42,709 nucleotides of DNA, from the NCBI GenBank assembly GCA_902766395.1, contig CACXDL010000004.1, positions 1-42,709 of the forward strand, read 5' to 3'. The notes below the pieces were generated by a model that saw only the letters and a list, made by a program, of their open reading frames with translations, made no database searches and was not told where the DNA came from. A program made the position numbers and the translations under genes. Each line of letters starts with the position of its first letter. Position 1 is the stretch's first letter. The stretch is from an uncultured bacterium (lineage in GTDB: Bacteria > Cyanobacteriota > Vampirovibrionia > Gastranaerophilales > Gastranaerophilaceae). This document shows positions 16,521 to 24,158 of the stretch, piece by piece.

Positions 16521-16895
16521 ATGAAAAAGACAGTTTTATTATTAGCAGTGATTTTTGTATCATCACTAGCGGTAAACGCAAATACAGTTGCTCCGACAAC
16601 AGAACCGTTGTTACTTGCACCATTAAATACAACAGTATTGTCAAGCTCTCCTGCTACTTATGATGTAACAACAGTAGAAGGGGAATCTAAATCACCTATA
16701 GGTGGCGGTGTTTATGAAGCAACATATACTCCAAATGTATCGTATGCTGACAATATGGTTCCGCAGAATGCTGCAGCAAAAGGTGAACCATTACCTCCTC
16801 AATACGAACCAAGAGTAAGAATTCAGACAAAACAAATGAGTAAAGGCAATTCTTATTGGAATCCGGGCGGAAAAGGTACAAAAACTTTTTACTAA
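16521..16895 (+). CDS. Small secreted protein of unknown function
   Basis: 124 residues with a clear Sec signal peptide (MKKTVLLLAVIFVSSLAVNA, probable cleavage after VNA at 20). The mature part is Thr/Pro/Ser/Gly-rich, without cysteines or a recognisable domain, and ends in an aromatic SYWNPGGKGTKTFY. ATAGGAG lies before the ATG. It is divergent from lipA and convergent with the PurD-like gene, sharing a bidirectional terminator. It could be a small exported or surface protein; function not assigned. Confidence 0.8.
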   Translation: MKKTVLLLAVIFVSSLAVNANTVAPTTEPLLLAPLNTTVLSSSPATYDVTTVEGESKSPIGGGVYEATYTPNVSYADNMVPQNAAAKGEPLPPQYEPRVRIQTKQMSKGNSYWNPGGKGTKTFY

Positions 16896-16916
16896 TAAGC
16901 AATAAAAAAATGTAAT

Positions 16917-16950
16917 AAAAACGGCCATAAATGCTTGTGGTCGTTTTTAT
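16917..16950. terminator. Bidirectional terminator
   Basis: AAAAACGGCCA (16917-16927) pairs with TGGTCGTTTTT (16938-16948), 11 pairs, with A and T runs on both sides. It serves the secreted protein gene and the convergent PurD-like gene, whose stop lies inside it. Confidence 0.85.
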
Positions 16951-18182
16951 TTGAATTTAAGAATGTCTGTGCAGTAATCTATGTTATCTGATTTTAAAAT
17001 TTCTATATCTTCGTTAAGTGCTTCTCTTGCTTTTGTAAGAGTTGCACATGTTTGGGTAACTGTAAAATTTTCTCCGGGATTGAAAGTGTAAGTATCGTTA
17101 TTTTTATCTTTTATATTTATAAAATCTATGCTTTCTTCTAATATATCAAGTTTATTAATGATATTGTTGTTCAAAGAAGAAGAAATTGTCGCGCTGACGG
17201 AAGTCAACTCGCTAAAATTTATTTCAGAGTATTCATCAGAAAAAGCTCCGTTTATGCAGGAGATAAATATATCATACAGATTGTCATTGCAAAGATTTAA
17301 AACAGCTCTTGAATCATGGTTTTGCAAAAATGGTTTTATACTGTTTACAACAAATTCTTCTTCTGGTGTATATAAGCATTCAAGTCCTAATATTCCAGTG
17401 TATGTGTGACCATTTTTTTCAAAATATGAAATGATATTTTCTGCGATATTTTTAATACTTTCTCTTGTACTGGCCGATATACCAGAATCAGGCGCATAGC
17501 ACCCTATACCATCAGTGAATATTCCTTGATCGTTTGTTTTTGAAAATTTATAATTATATGCAGATGTTAGCGGAATGACAGTATAACCGTCAGTAATAAA
17601 GTATAATGTGGCAGATTTTCCATATACAAATTCTTCAATAATGATTTCTTTCTCTCCGTTATTACTCAATTTTTCGAAAAAATCAAAAGCGGAAGACTCT
17701 GTGGTACAAATAAGTCTGTCATTGTATAATTCAGATTTGTCCGGACTTTGTACAATTAGTGGCAAAGTTGCTTTGTGAATAAAATCTTTTGCGATTTGAA
17801 GTTTGTTAAAAATTCCAAATTTTGGAGTTTTTGCATGTATTTTGTATAGAAATTTTTTTTCGTTAATCCGGCTACTGAAAGTATTAAAAATTTGTTTGGA
17901 AGGTCCAAAAACATGTTGACCGTTTGATTCGAAAAAGGAAACCAAATCAGACTTAAATACATTACGGCTGACAGGTATAGTCAAGTCAATATTGTTTTCA
18001 AGAGCAAATTTTAAAAGTTCTGTTAAATTGTTTTCGTTAATATCAATAAATTTATAGTTATTATTAAAACATTTGCATGTTGCATAAATTTCTTCAATGC
18101 CCTGTTCTTTCAATTTGCGTGCAAGAGCAGAAACAACAGCACCTTTACCAACTATCAGAACTTTTTTCCCGCTTGTTTTCAT
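16947..18182 (-). CDS. PurD-like ATP-grasp protein with eroded motifs
   Basis: 411 residues, collinear with phosphoribosylamine-glycine ligase: N-terminal KKVLIVGKGAVVSALARKL (PurD has VIGSGGREHALAWKL), GPSKQIF, EEFVYGKSATLYFITDG, TDGIGCYAPDSG (for TGGMGAYSP). But AQDHKR is AYNYKF, and the catalytic EFNxRFGDPE block is VVNSIKPFLQNHDSRAVLNL. The GGREH signature is also lost. I infer that it no longer makes GAR, and that it is a paralogue with another role or a very divergent PurD. No purine genes surround it. There is no ribosome site, and a TATAAT ends 6 bases before the ATG, so the mRNA may be leaderless. Confidence 0.75.
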   Translation of the reverse strand: MKTSGKKVLIVGKGAVVSALARKLKEQGIEEIYATCKCFNNNYKFIDINENNLTELLKFALENNIDLTIPVSRNVFKSDLVSFFESNGQHVFGPSKQIFNTFSSRINEKKFLYKIHAKTPKFGIFNKLQIAKDFIHKATLPLIVQSPDKSELYNDRLICTTESSAFDFFEKLSNNGEKEIIIEEFVYGKSATLYFITDGYTVIPLTSAYNYKFSKTNDQGIFTDGIGCYAPDSGISASTRESIKNIAENIISYFEKNGHTYTGILGLECLYTPEEEFVVNSIKPFLQNHDSRAVLNLCNDNLYDIFISCINGAFSDEYSEINFSELTSVSATISSSLNNNIINKLDILEESIDFINIKDKNNDTYTFNPGENFTVTQTCATLTKAREALNEDIEILKSDNIDYCTDILKFK

Positions 18183-18188
18183 ATAAAA

Positions 18189-18194
18189 ATTATA
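18189..18194 (-). promoter_or_regulatory. -10 element giving a possibly leaderless PurD-like mRNA
   Basis: A perfect TATAAT on the minus strand lies 6 bases before the ATG at 18182, so the expected start coincides with the start codon. The -35 is poor. Confidence 0.45.
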
Positions 18195-18247
18195 CTACAC
18201 AATTTAGAGTATTTTGTTAAGAATTTTTAAAATTTAAGTATTTTTAA

Positions 18248-18256
18248 TGTTATAAT
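18248..18256 (+). promoter_or_regulatory. Extended -10 promoter of the 79-residue gene
   Basis: TGTTATAAT. The start near 18263 rules out the GTG at 18258 as start codon of the gene and supports the ATG at 18315. Confidence 0.55.
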
Positions 18257-18314
18257 TGTGACAAATATACAATTATTATTAAATACTCTACAGAACGTAG
18301 AAAGGGTTATAAAA

Positions 18315-18554
18315 ATGGCAGGTATTGTTAGTTTATTATCACAGGCATTTCAGGCACCGACTATTACTCAAACGGCTCCTGTAGTAAGAGAAGCAACAAA
18401 TCCGTTTGGAAACAATCCATTTGTAAACTATAACGGAAACAGTTTTTCTTCAAGATTTTATGCTCAGAATAAACCTGTAAAGGGAGGATATTTTGCGGGA
18501 TATTATAACGGCAAACAAAATATTGTTGGCCGCAGATTATTTGTTGAAGTATAA
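18315..18554 (+). CDS. Small unknown protein
   Basis: 79 residues from the ATG at 18315, preceded by AAAGGG with 8-base spacing and by an extended -10 promoter. The N-terminus MAGIVSLLSQAFQAP is amphipathic, the rest is Asn/Gly/Tyr/Phe-rich (NPFGNNPFVNYNGNSF, GGYFAGYYNG) and ends with GRRLFVEV. No signal peptide, no cysteine, no domain I know. It has its own promoter and terminator, so it is a deliberate single-gene unit. Confidence 0.7.
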   Translation: MAGIVSLLSQAFQAPTITQTAPVVREATNPFGNNPFVNYNGNSFSSRFYAQNKPVKGGYFAGYYNGKQNIVGRRLFVEV

Positions 18555-18582
18555 AATCGCAATCGCTTAAAAGGAAAAGTAC

Positions 18583-18619
18583 AAAGTGGCAAAAATCATG
18601 TTTTAGCCACTTTTATTTT
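18583..18619 (+). terminator. Intrinsic terminator of the 79-residue gene
   Basis: AAAGTGGC (18583-18590) pairs with GCCACTTT (18606-18613), then TATTTT. Confidence 0.8.
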
Positions 18620-18652
18620 GGGGTATAATATATTTTAAAGAAGAGGGGATAT

Positions 18653-19267
18653 ATGCAAAAAGGTTTATTTATCACTTTTGAAGGAGCTGATGGTTGTGGA
18701 AAAACAACTCAGTTAAATTTATTAGCTCAGTATTTGGAGCAAAACGGATATGATGTTATAAAAACAAGAGAACCGGGAGCAAAAGGACTTGGTGAAAAAT
18801 TTAGAGAAATATTATTAAATTACGACGGGGACGTCTCAGACAGGTGTGAATCTTTTCTTTTTCTTGCAGACAGAGCACAACATGTCGATATGATAATCAA
18901 ACCTGCGGTAGAAAAAGGAAAAATAGTTCTTTGTGACAGGCATACGGACTCAACATTGGCCTATCAGGGCTATGGGAGAGGATTAGATTTAAAACAAATA
19001 AATATGCTCAATAATATCGCAACGGATGGTTTAAAGCCGGATATGACCTTTGTTTTTGATGTTGATATAGAAACTTCAAATAAAAGGGTTGGAAAAGAAA
19101 AAGACAGAATGGAAAGTGCCGGAGATGACTTTTTTACAAAAGTACGAAACGGCTATTTACAGATAGCAAAAATGGAGCCAAACCGAATTAAAGTAATTGA
19201 TTCAACAAGATCTATAGATGAAGTTTTTGAAGATGTAAAAATGTACATAAAAAACGCTCTGAAGTAA
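18653..19267 (+). CDS. tmk: Thymidylate kinase
   Basis: Phosphorylates dTMP to dTDP. 204 residues, standard length. P-loop FEGADGCGKTTQ (9-20), the DRH motif in CDRHTDSTLAYQGYGRGL, and a LID region around KRVGKEKDRMESAG. AAGAGGGG precedes the ATG, and a perfect TATAAT lies at 18624-18629. A strong terminator overlaps its stop codon, so it is monocistronic, without the holB neighbour often found. Confidence 0.97.
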   Translation: MQKGLFITFEGADGCGKTTQLNLLAQYLEQNGYDVIKTREPGAKGLGEKFREILLNYDGDVSDRCESFLFLADRAQHVDMIIKPAVEKGKIVLCDRHTDSTLAYQGYGRGLDLKQINMLNNIATDGLKPDMTFVFDVDIETSNKRVGKEKDRMESAGDDFFTKVRNGYLQIAKMEPNRIKVIDSTRSIDEVFEDVKMYIKNALK

Positions 19268-19281
19268 TCAGAGCGTTTTTT
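19251..19281 (+). terminator. Intrinsic terminator of tmk
   Basis: AACGCTCTGA (19253-19262), AGTAA loop containing the stop codon, TCAGAGCGTT (19268-19277), then T run. Confidence 0.9.
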
Positions 19282-19297
19282 AATTATTTATTCCAGA

Positions 19298-20104
19298 TTA
19301 TTGAGCTGTATTTAGCAAACCATAAACTGCATCCCATCCGCTGATTCCACCTCTGGTTTTGAATTTTAAGATACTGTTTGCTGTTTGTTTTTGAGCTTTT
19401 TGGTATGTTTTTTCGTGTTTTTTTACTGCTTTTTTATTTTCTTTTCTTTCTGCAGTAATGTTTTGTGCATAAGCAAGGAATGTTCTGTATTCATTACATC
19501 CGTATCCGACTTTTAATTTTGCAGGATATACATATTCAATGTAGTCATATACATTCATTGCTTTTTCTGCATTTGCAGGGCGTCCTACTATAGTATCCCA
19601 GTATGTTCCTGTTTGTTTTGTCAAAACAACAATTAGTGCAAGCGGATTATATTCTGCTCCTACCATAAGGTTTACAGCAACTAAATCAGCTTCTTTGTCT
19701 TGTTTAGTTGTTTTGTAATTCTCTGCAAATGTCTGAATTGCTTCATTTGTTTTAACTTCAGTATTTGCAGTGGTTTGTAATAATGACATTACTTTCGCTT
19801 TTGAAGCATGACCGCATACTAAATGTCCGATTTCTGCGGCTACAACTGCTGCAACTTCATTATCATTTCCTGCAAATGCTAGCTCTGCACTTGAAATGTT
19901 GATAACTTTTGTTGATATAAATTCAGAATTGTTTGGAGTGTCTGAAACAACTGTGAATTTAACATTTGTTGCAGAGATACCGTTTTTAGTTAATAATTTT
20001 TCTCCAACTTCCTGTACTCTGTTTGCAGCATTGTATGTTGTTGCGGCTGTTGCAGGAACAGCGATTGCAATAACTGCAAAAAGAGTTAATAAAACTTTTT
20101 TCAT
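19298..20104 (-). CDS. Exported M48-like protein lacking the first zinc histidine
   Basis: 268 residues with signal peptide (MKKVLLTLFAVIAIAVPATA, cleavage near 20). Residues 60-190 follow the M48 peptidase plan: SAELAFAGNDNEVAAVVAAEIGHLVCGH and then DKEADLVAVNLMVGAEYNPLAL. The HExxH motif is A90-E91-I-G-H94: the codon for the first ligand is GCA, read directly from the sequence, while the glutamate, H94 and the downstream E138 remain. Loss of a zinc ligand predicts a catalytically dead protease. The C-terminal 60 residues are Lys-rich. It is a single gene, convergent with tmk. Confidence 0.8.
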   Translation of the reverse strand: MKKVLLTLFAVIAIAVPATAATTYNAANRVQEVGEKLLTKNGISATNVKFTVVSDTPNNSEFISTKVINISSAELAFAGNDNEVAAVVAAEIGHLVCGHASKAKVMSLLQTTANTEVKTNEAIQTFAENYKTTKQDKEADLVAVNLMVGAEYNPLALIVVLTKQTGTYWDTIVGRPANAEKAMNVYDYIEYVYPAKLKVGYGCNEYRTFLAYAQNITAERKENKKAVKKHEKTYQKAQKQTANSILKFKTRGGISGWDAVYGLLNTAQ

Positions 20105-20182
20105 TTAATCTTTCTCCTTCTGGCTTATTTAACCCACTTTTATATTCTATCCTAAAATATTTTTTTGTAAAATTAAAATATG

Positions 20183-20710
20183 CTATTTGTATGCAATATA
20201 TGGCAGATTCCTATAATGCTCATCATAATCTAATCCATATCCAACTACAAATTTGTCGTCAATATCAAATCCGTAAAAATCAGGCTCAATTTCAACTTTT
20301 CTGGTGACTTTTTTGTCTAATAGCGAACAAAATTTTAAAGATTTGACATGAAAATTCATGTGGATAAAATCTACCAAAAATTTGGCAGTTAGTCCGGTAT
20401 CGACAATATCTTCAATAATAAGTACATTTTTTTCGTTTAAATCCGGTAATTTGATATCTACGGCATTAACTTTCCCCGATGACTTTGTAGAAGAGCCATA
20501 GCTTGATAATCTGATAAATTCAATTCTTAAAGGCATATTTAACTCTCTGATTAAATCTGATGCAAAAATAACTGCCCCCTTAAGAGCACAAATTGCAATA
20601 ACTTCTTCTCCTTTATATAGTTTATTCAATTTTGCGGAAAGTTCTTTTATTTTTTCTCTGATTTGTTTTTCGTCAAATAAAATTTTTAGCTCTTCTAATT
20701 TAATATCCAT
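20183..20710 (-). CDS. hpt: Hypoxanthine phosphoribosyltransferase
   Basis: Purine salvage: hypoxanthine or guanine plus PRPP gives IMP or GMP. 175 residues; the PRPP loop VLIIEDIVDTGLTAKFLVD is complete, with CALKGAVIFASDLIREL and the C-terminal FVVGYGLDYDEHYRNLPYI. It starts 2 bases after tilS, the tilS-hpt pair being conserved across many bacteria, usually followed by ftsH. Here the operon ends, and ftsH is not next. Confidence 0.96.
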   Translation of the reverse strand: MDIKLEELKILFDEKQIREKIKELSAKLNKLYKGEEVIAICALKGAVIFASDLIRELNMPLRIEFIRLSSYGSSTKSSGKVNAVDIKLPDLNEKNVLIIEDIVDTGLTAKFLVDFIHMNFHVKSLKFCSLLDKKVTRKVEIEPDFYGFDIDDKFVVGYGLDYDEHYRNLPYIAYK

Positions 20711-20712
20711 TT

Positions 20713-22044
20713 TTACCTTCTTATTGTTATTTTATGTGTTGGCTTATCTGTTACTTTAATTTTATCACTAATACCTATTTCTGATACCCATAATATTTCA
20801 TTTCCCTGTGCAAGAAGAATTAAATCATCTTTTTTATGGTTAGGTATTTTTCTGGAATTAAGATATTTTTTTAGTTTTTGTGTTCCTGTCATTCCAAATG
20901 GTTGTATTATGTCCCCATCTTTTCTGTTTCTCAGTTCAAAATCAAAGTTCAATCCCCGCAAATCAACGTAAACAGGCTTGCCATCCATGCGATGGCTTTC
21001 ATCAGTGCCTGAAACACATTCTGAAATATTAAAAGTAATTCCTCCATCTTTATATTCTCCGACTTTTTTTATATCAATATGAATATTTTTTTTGTTTTTT
21101 TTGTTAATTATTTCTATGAAATTTGTATTTATAAACAACCATTTATCTGTTGTTACGGAGATTGTTTTTCCTGATTTCGAAGAACAATTTTTTCGTATAA
21201 ATTTTTGTAGTGTTAAAAATCTTTCTCTATCGTAGTTTTCTGGTACAAGAGGAGAAATTATTTCATACAAAATTCTCAATTGCAGAGCATTTGAAAGATT
21301 AATAAATTTTTTTGTATTTATTTTATTATCTTTATAAATCTCTTTTTTTATAAGCGATAAATATTCATAAATAAGTTCATTTTCTTCTCTTGCCGCGTTA
21401 GATAGAGAATTTATCGACTCCGGTACGGAGGAATTTATTTCTTCCATCAGCGGAAGAATTTTAGTACGAATTAAGTTCCTTTTATGGATAATGTCTTTGT
21501 TTGAGGAATCATTGTTAGGGGTAAGATTATTTAATTTGCAGTATAGTTCAATTTCTTTGCGTGAAATATTTAAAAGAGGTCTGTAATAAATATCTCTTTT
21601 AGGTAGAATTCCTTCTAATCCCTTTATTCCTGTGCCATGACAAATTCTGAAAATCAATGTTTCTGCATTATCGTTTTTGTTGTGAGCAGTAAATATTATT
21701 TGGCTATCAAATTTATCAGCACATTTTTTGAAAAAATTATATCTGGCGTTCCGCGCATCTGTTTCTGTTTTTTGGGTGTTTATAGGTAATTTTTCGCTGT
21801 AAAACTCTACACTGATTTGTTTACAGAATTTTTCGCAGTTTATTTCCTCTAAATCACTTTCTTCTCCTCGCCAATTGTGATTTAGGTGTATTGCTATGAT
21901 TCGATTTTTGGTATTCTTTTTCAAAACATCAAGCAAACACATTGAATCGTATCCACCTGAAAAAGCAACAAGATATGTGAATCCCGGATCGTCAATTTTA
22001 TATTCTTCTAAAAATGATTTTAAATTTTGAGAAATTTTATTCAT
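20713..22044 (-). CDS. tilS: tRNA(Ile)-lysidine synthase
   Basis: Attaches lysine to C34 of tRNA-Ile(CAU), an essential modification for reading AUA. 443 residues with N-terminal ATP-pyrophosphatase domain (SGGYDS, 29-34; the usual motif is SGGVDS/SGGRDS), AIHLNHNWRGEES, HNKNDNAETLIFRI and GLEGI, and a C-terminal substrate-binding domain with GDIIQPFGMTGTQKLKKYL. It sits 6 bases after the Clp-N gene in the long operon. Confidence 0.95.
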   Translation of the reverse strand: MNKISQNLKSFLEEYKIDDPGFTYLVAFSGGYDSMCLLDVLKKNTKNRIIAIHLNHNWRGEESDLEEINCEKFCKQISVEFYSEKLPINTQKTETDARNARYNFFKKCADKFDSQIIFTAHNKNDNAETLIFRICHGTGIKGLEGILPKRDIYYRPLLNISRKEIELYCKLNNLTPNNDSSNKDIIHKRNLIRTKILPLMEEINSSVPESINSLSNAAREENELIYEYLSLIKKEIYKDNKINTKKFINLSNALQLRILYEIISPLVPENYDRERFLTLQKFIRKNCSSKSGKTISVTTDKWLFINTNFIEIINKKNKKNIHIDIKKVGEYKDGGITFNISECVSGTDESHRMDGKPVYVDLRGLNFDFELRNRKDGDIIQPFGMTGTQKLKKYLNSRKIPNHKKDDLILLAQGNEILWVSEIGISDKIKVTDKPTHKITIRR

Positions 22045-22050
22045 AATAAA

Positions 22051-23409
22051 CTATTTTTGAAGGTGTTTTTTTATTCCTTCGCGGATTTCAAGTATATCAG
22101 TCCCCAGTTGTTCTAATACCTGCATAGCAGTTGAAGAAGTTTCTGTTGTAATTGCCCATAGCAAATCCGAAGATTCAATTTTGGTTTTGTTTGCCTTTTT
22201 AGCTATTTCCCAGGCAGATTCAAGAACTCTTTTGGCACGTTCAGTGAAAGTTATTTCTGAGTCAAAATAATCATTTCCAAATCCTATCATTCTTTCAACT
22301 ATTACCCTTGCATCTTTAATATTTATTTCGAGTTCAGTTAAAACCTGAGCACCAATACCGGTAGCTTCTCCAATAATTCCTAAAAGGAACATTTCTGTTC
22401 CGACAATATTTTTACCCATTCTTCTTGCTTCTTGTTTCGCTAAACGAAGAATTGTCAATGTTTCAGGCATTTCTTTTTCAATAGGTTTTATAATAGTGTG
22501 AGCCAAATCATCGTCATTAATTCTTAATTCTTTAAAAATATCGTATGCAACACCTTTTTTTGATTTTAGCAGTCCCAAAATCATATGTTCAGGTAATACT
22601 TCAGATGATCCGAGTTCTTTTGCTGTCTGAAGCGCAAGGCTCATTGCTGTGAACGCATTTGGTGTAAATACTACTTGACGCCCTCCGTATTCGGAAGTAC
22701 GGGAATTAATTTTAGAAAGTTTTTCTTCAAAGATGCTTTCTGTTATTCCAAAATTTGATAGTATATTTGCAAGAGGAGATTCTTTATCTTCTAAAATTGA
22801 AGATATAATTTGTTCTGTTCCCAAAATTTCATAATTAGATGCAGACAGTTTAGAAACCGCTCTTTCAAATACTTTTGATGACTTTTCATTGTCAAAAAGA
22901 GAATCGGTTTCACTTGTCAGGTCAATTTTTGGTTCTTTATTTTCATCCATTTCAGGGTGAAAATCTTTTTTTACTTTTCTTTGAACAAGTTTTTCTATAA
23001 GTGGTCTTGATTTGTCAATATCAAATCCTAAATTTTCGAGATACATTGAAATTTTTGAATGTTTATCATTTATTACTGCAAGCACTATATGTTCATAATG
23101 AACGGTAGAATTTCCTGACTCATCAGCAAGATCCATAGTGCGCTTTAGAATTCTTTTAAAGTCTTCGCTAAACGGAATGGATGAATTAAGGTCTGATTCT
23201 TCTATATCCAAAGTCATATAAATTTCTTTGGCAAGTCTTTCGTATGTAATATTGTAGCTGCTGAATATTCTTGCGCAGAAACCTTTTGTTTCTTTTACTA
23301 CAGCCAGCAGTAAATGCTCAGACAAAACTTTATCGCTATGATCATATATAGCAATATTTTGTGCTTCTACTATTACATTTAGAGCTTTTTCCGTAAATTT
23401 TTCAAACAA
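22051..23409 (-). CDS. Clp N-domain array protein without AAA+ ATPase
   Basis: 452 residues composed almost only of Clp N-terminal (double-repeat) modules. Six half-repeats are visible: FTEKALNVIVEAQNIA (5-), FSEDFKRILKRTMDLAD (about 78-), FERAVSKLSASN (about 180-), FTPNAFTAMSLALQTAK (about 246-), LTILRLAKQEARRMG (about 318-) and FTERAKRVLESAWEIAKK (about 385-), each followed by an (S)EHLLLAVV-like line. That is three Clp-N domains. There is no Walker A/B. In ClpA/ClpC these domains bind adaptors and substrates, so this could be an adaptor, decoy or scaffold for Clp proteolysis. Relatives: ClpC N-domain and ClpS-like plant ClpT/ClpD, which also lack ATPase. Function inferred. Confidence 0.85.
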   Translation of the reverse strand: MFEKFTEKALNVIVEAQNIAIYDHSDKVLSEHLLLAVVKETKGFCARIFSSYNITYERLAKEIYMTLDIEESDLNSSIPFSEDFKRILKRTMDLADESGNSTVHYEHIVLAVINDKHSKISMYLENLGFDIDKSRPLIEKLVQRKVKKDFHPEMDENKEPKIDLTSETDSLFDNEKSSKVFERAVSKLSASNYEILGTEQIISSILEDKESPLANILSNFGITESIFEEKLSKINSRTSEYGGRQVVFTPNAFTAMSLALQTAKELGSSEVLPEHMILGLLKSKKGVAYDIFKELRINDDDLAHTIIKPIEKEMPETLTILRLAKQEARRMGKNIVGTEMFLLGIIGEATGIGAQVLTELEINIKDARVIVERMIGFGNDYFDSEITFTERAKRVLESAWEIAKKANKTKIESSDLLWAITTETSSTAMQVLEQLGTDILEIREGIKKHLQK

Positions 23410-23423
23410 TGTAATGATCCTTT

Positions 23424-23693
23424 TTATTCTTCATTTTCATCGGCTTCAAGTGTTTCAATGTATTGTGAAACTTTTTCAAATTCATCATCATCTTCAATAG
23501 TTTCAAAAATACTTTCGCCATCTTCTTCAAGGTAGCGCATCAAAACCATTTCAGCTTCGTCTTCAGCGATATCTGCTTCTACTAAAATAGCATATTGTTT
23601 CCCTTCATACTCAATGATGTCATATAATTCGCAGTTGATTGAATTGCCTTCATCATCAGTAATTTCTATAATGTTGTTTTCTTCTTCTGACAT
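23424..23693 (-). CDS. DUF1292 family small acidic protein
   Basis: 89 residues, strongly acidic, with the DUF1292 (YrzB-type) pattern IIEITDDEGNSINCELYDII followed by EGKQYAILVE and VLMRYLEEDGESIFETI. Function unknown. Its place 63 bases after ruvX matches the conserved ruvX-yrzB pairing of Firmicutes, which supports the family call. AGGAG precedes the ATG. Confidence 0.9.
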   Translation of the reverse strand: MSEEENNIIEITDDEGNSINCELYDIIEYEGKQYAILVEADIAEDEAEMVLMRYLEEDGESIFETIEDDDEFEKVSQYIETLEADENEE

Positions 23694-23756
23694 ATATTTC
23701 TCCTTTTGACCTTTATAATATAATAATGAAATAGTCCTTTCAAGTATGTGTAAAGT

Positions 23757-24158
23757 TTATTTTCGTGACAGGTATTGCTCCAGTATAATACAGGCACTTT
23801 CTATATCTACCAGTCCTTTATCTTTTCTAAAGTCTATTTTTTTATTGCGAAGGTTTTCTTCTGCGCTATCTGATGTGAGTCTTTCATCTTCAAATATAAT
23901 TTCATATCCTTTGATTTTTGATGCAAAATCTTCACAATCTTTGGCTTGTGCGCCTTTGGTTCCATCCATATTTAGCGGTAAACCGATAACAATTTTTTCT
24001 ACGTGATTTTCTTTTGCAATTTTATATATTTTTTCAAGTGCTTCGTTCTCAGGACTTCTTTGAATATAAGAATGTCCATTGGCAAGCATAAGTAAAAAAT
24101 CACTTATTGCAATTCCGATTCTTTTTGTTCCTATATCCAGAGCCATTATTTTATACAT
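23757..24158 (-). CDS. ruvX: RuvX/YqgF-type pre-16S rRNA nuclease / Holliday junction resolvase homologue
   Basis: 133 residues with an RNase H-like fold: MALDIGTKRIGIAISD at the N-terminus (first catalytic Asp), IVIGLPLNMDGTKG, FEDERLTSDSAEENL and the C-terminal ACIILEQYL. In E. coli YqgF processes the 5' end of 16S rRNA. Its ATG overlaps the HEAT-like gene by 8 bases, a coupled arrangement; the next ATG five codons in would also be acceptable as start. Confidence 0.94.
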   Translation of the reverse strand: MYKIMALDIGTKRIGIAISDFLLMLANGHSYIQRSPENEALEKIYKIAKENHVEKIVIGLPLNMDGTKGAQAKDCEDFASKIKGYEIIFEDERLTSDSAEENLRNKKIDFRKDKGLVDIESACIILEQYLSRK

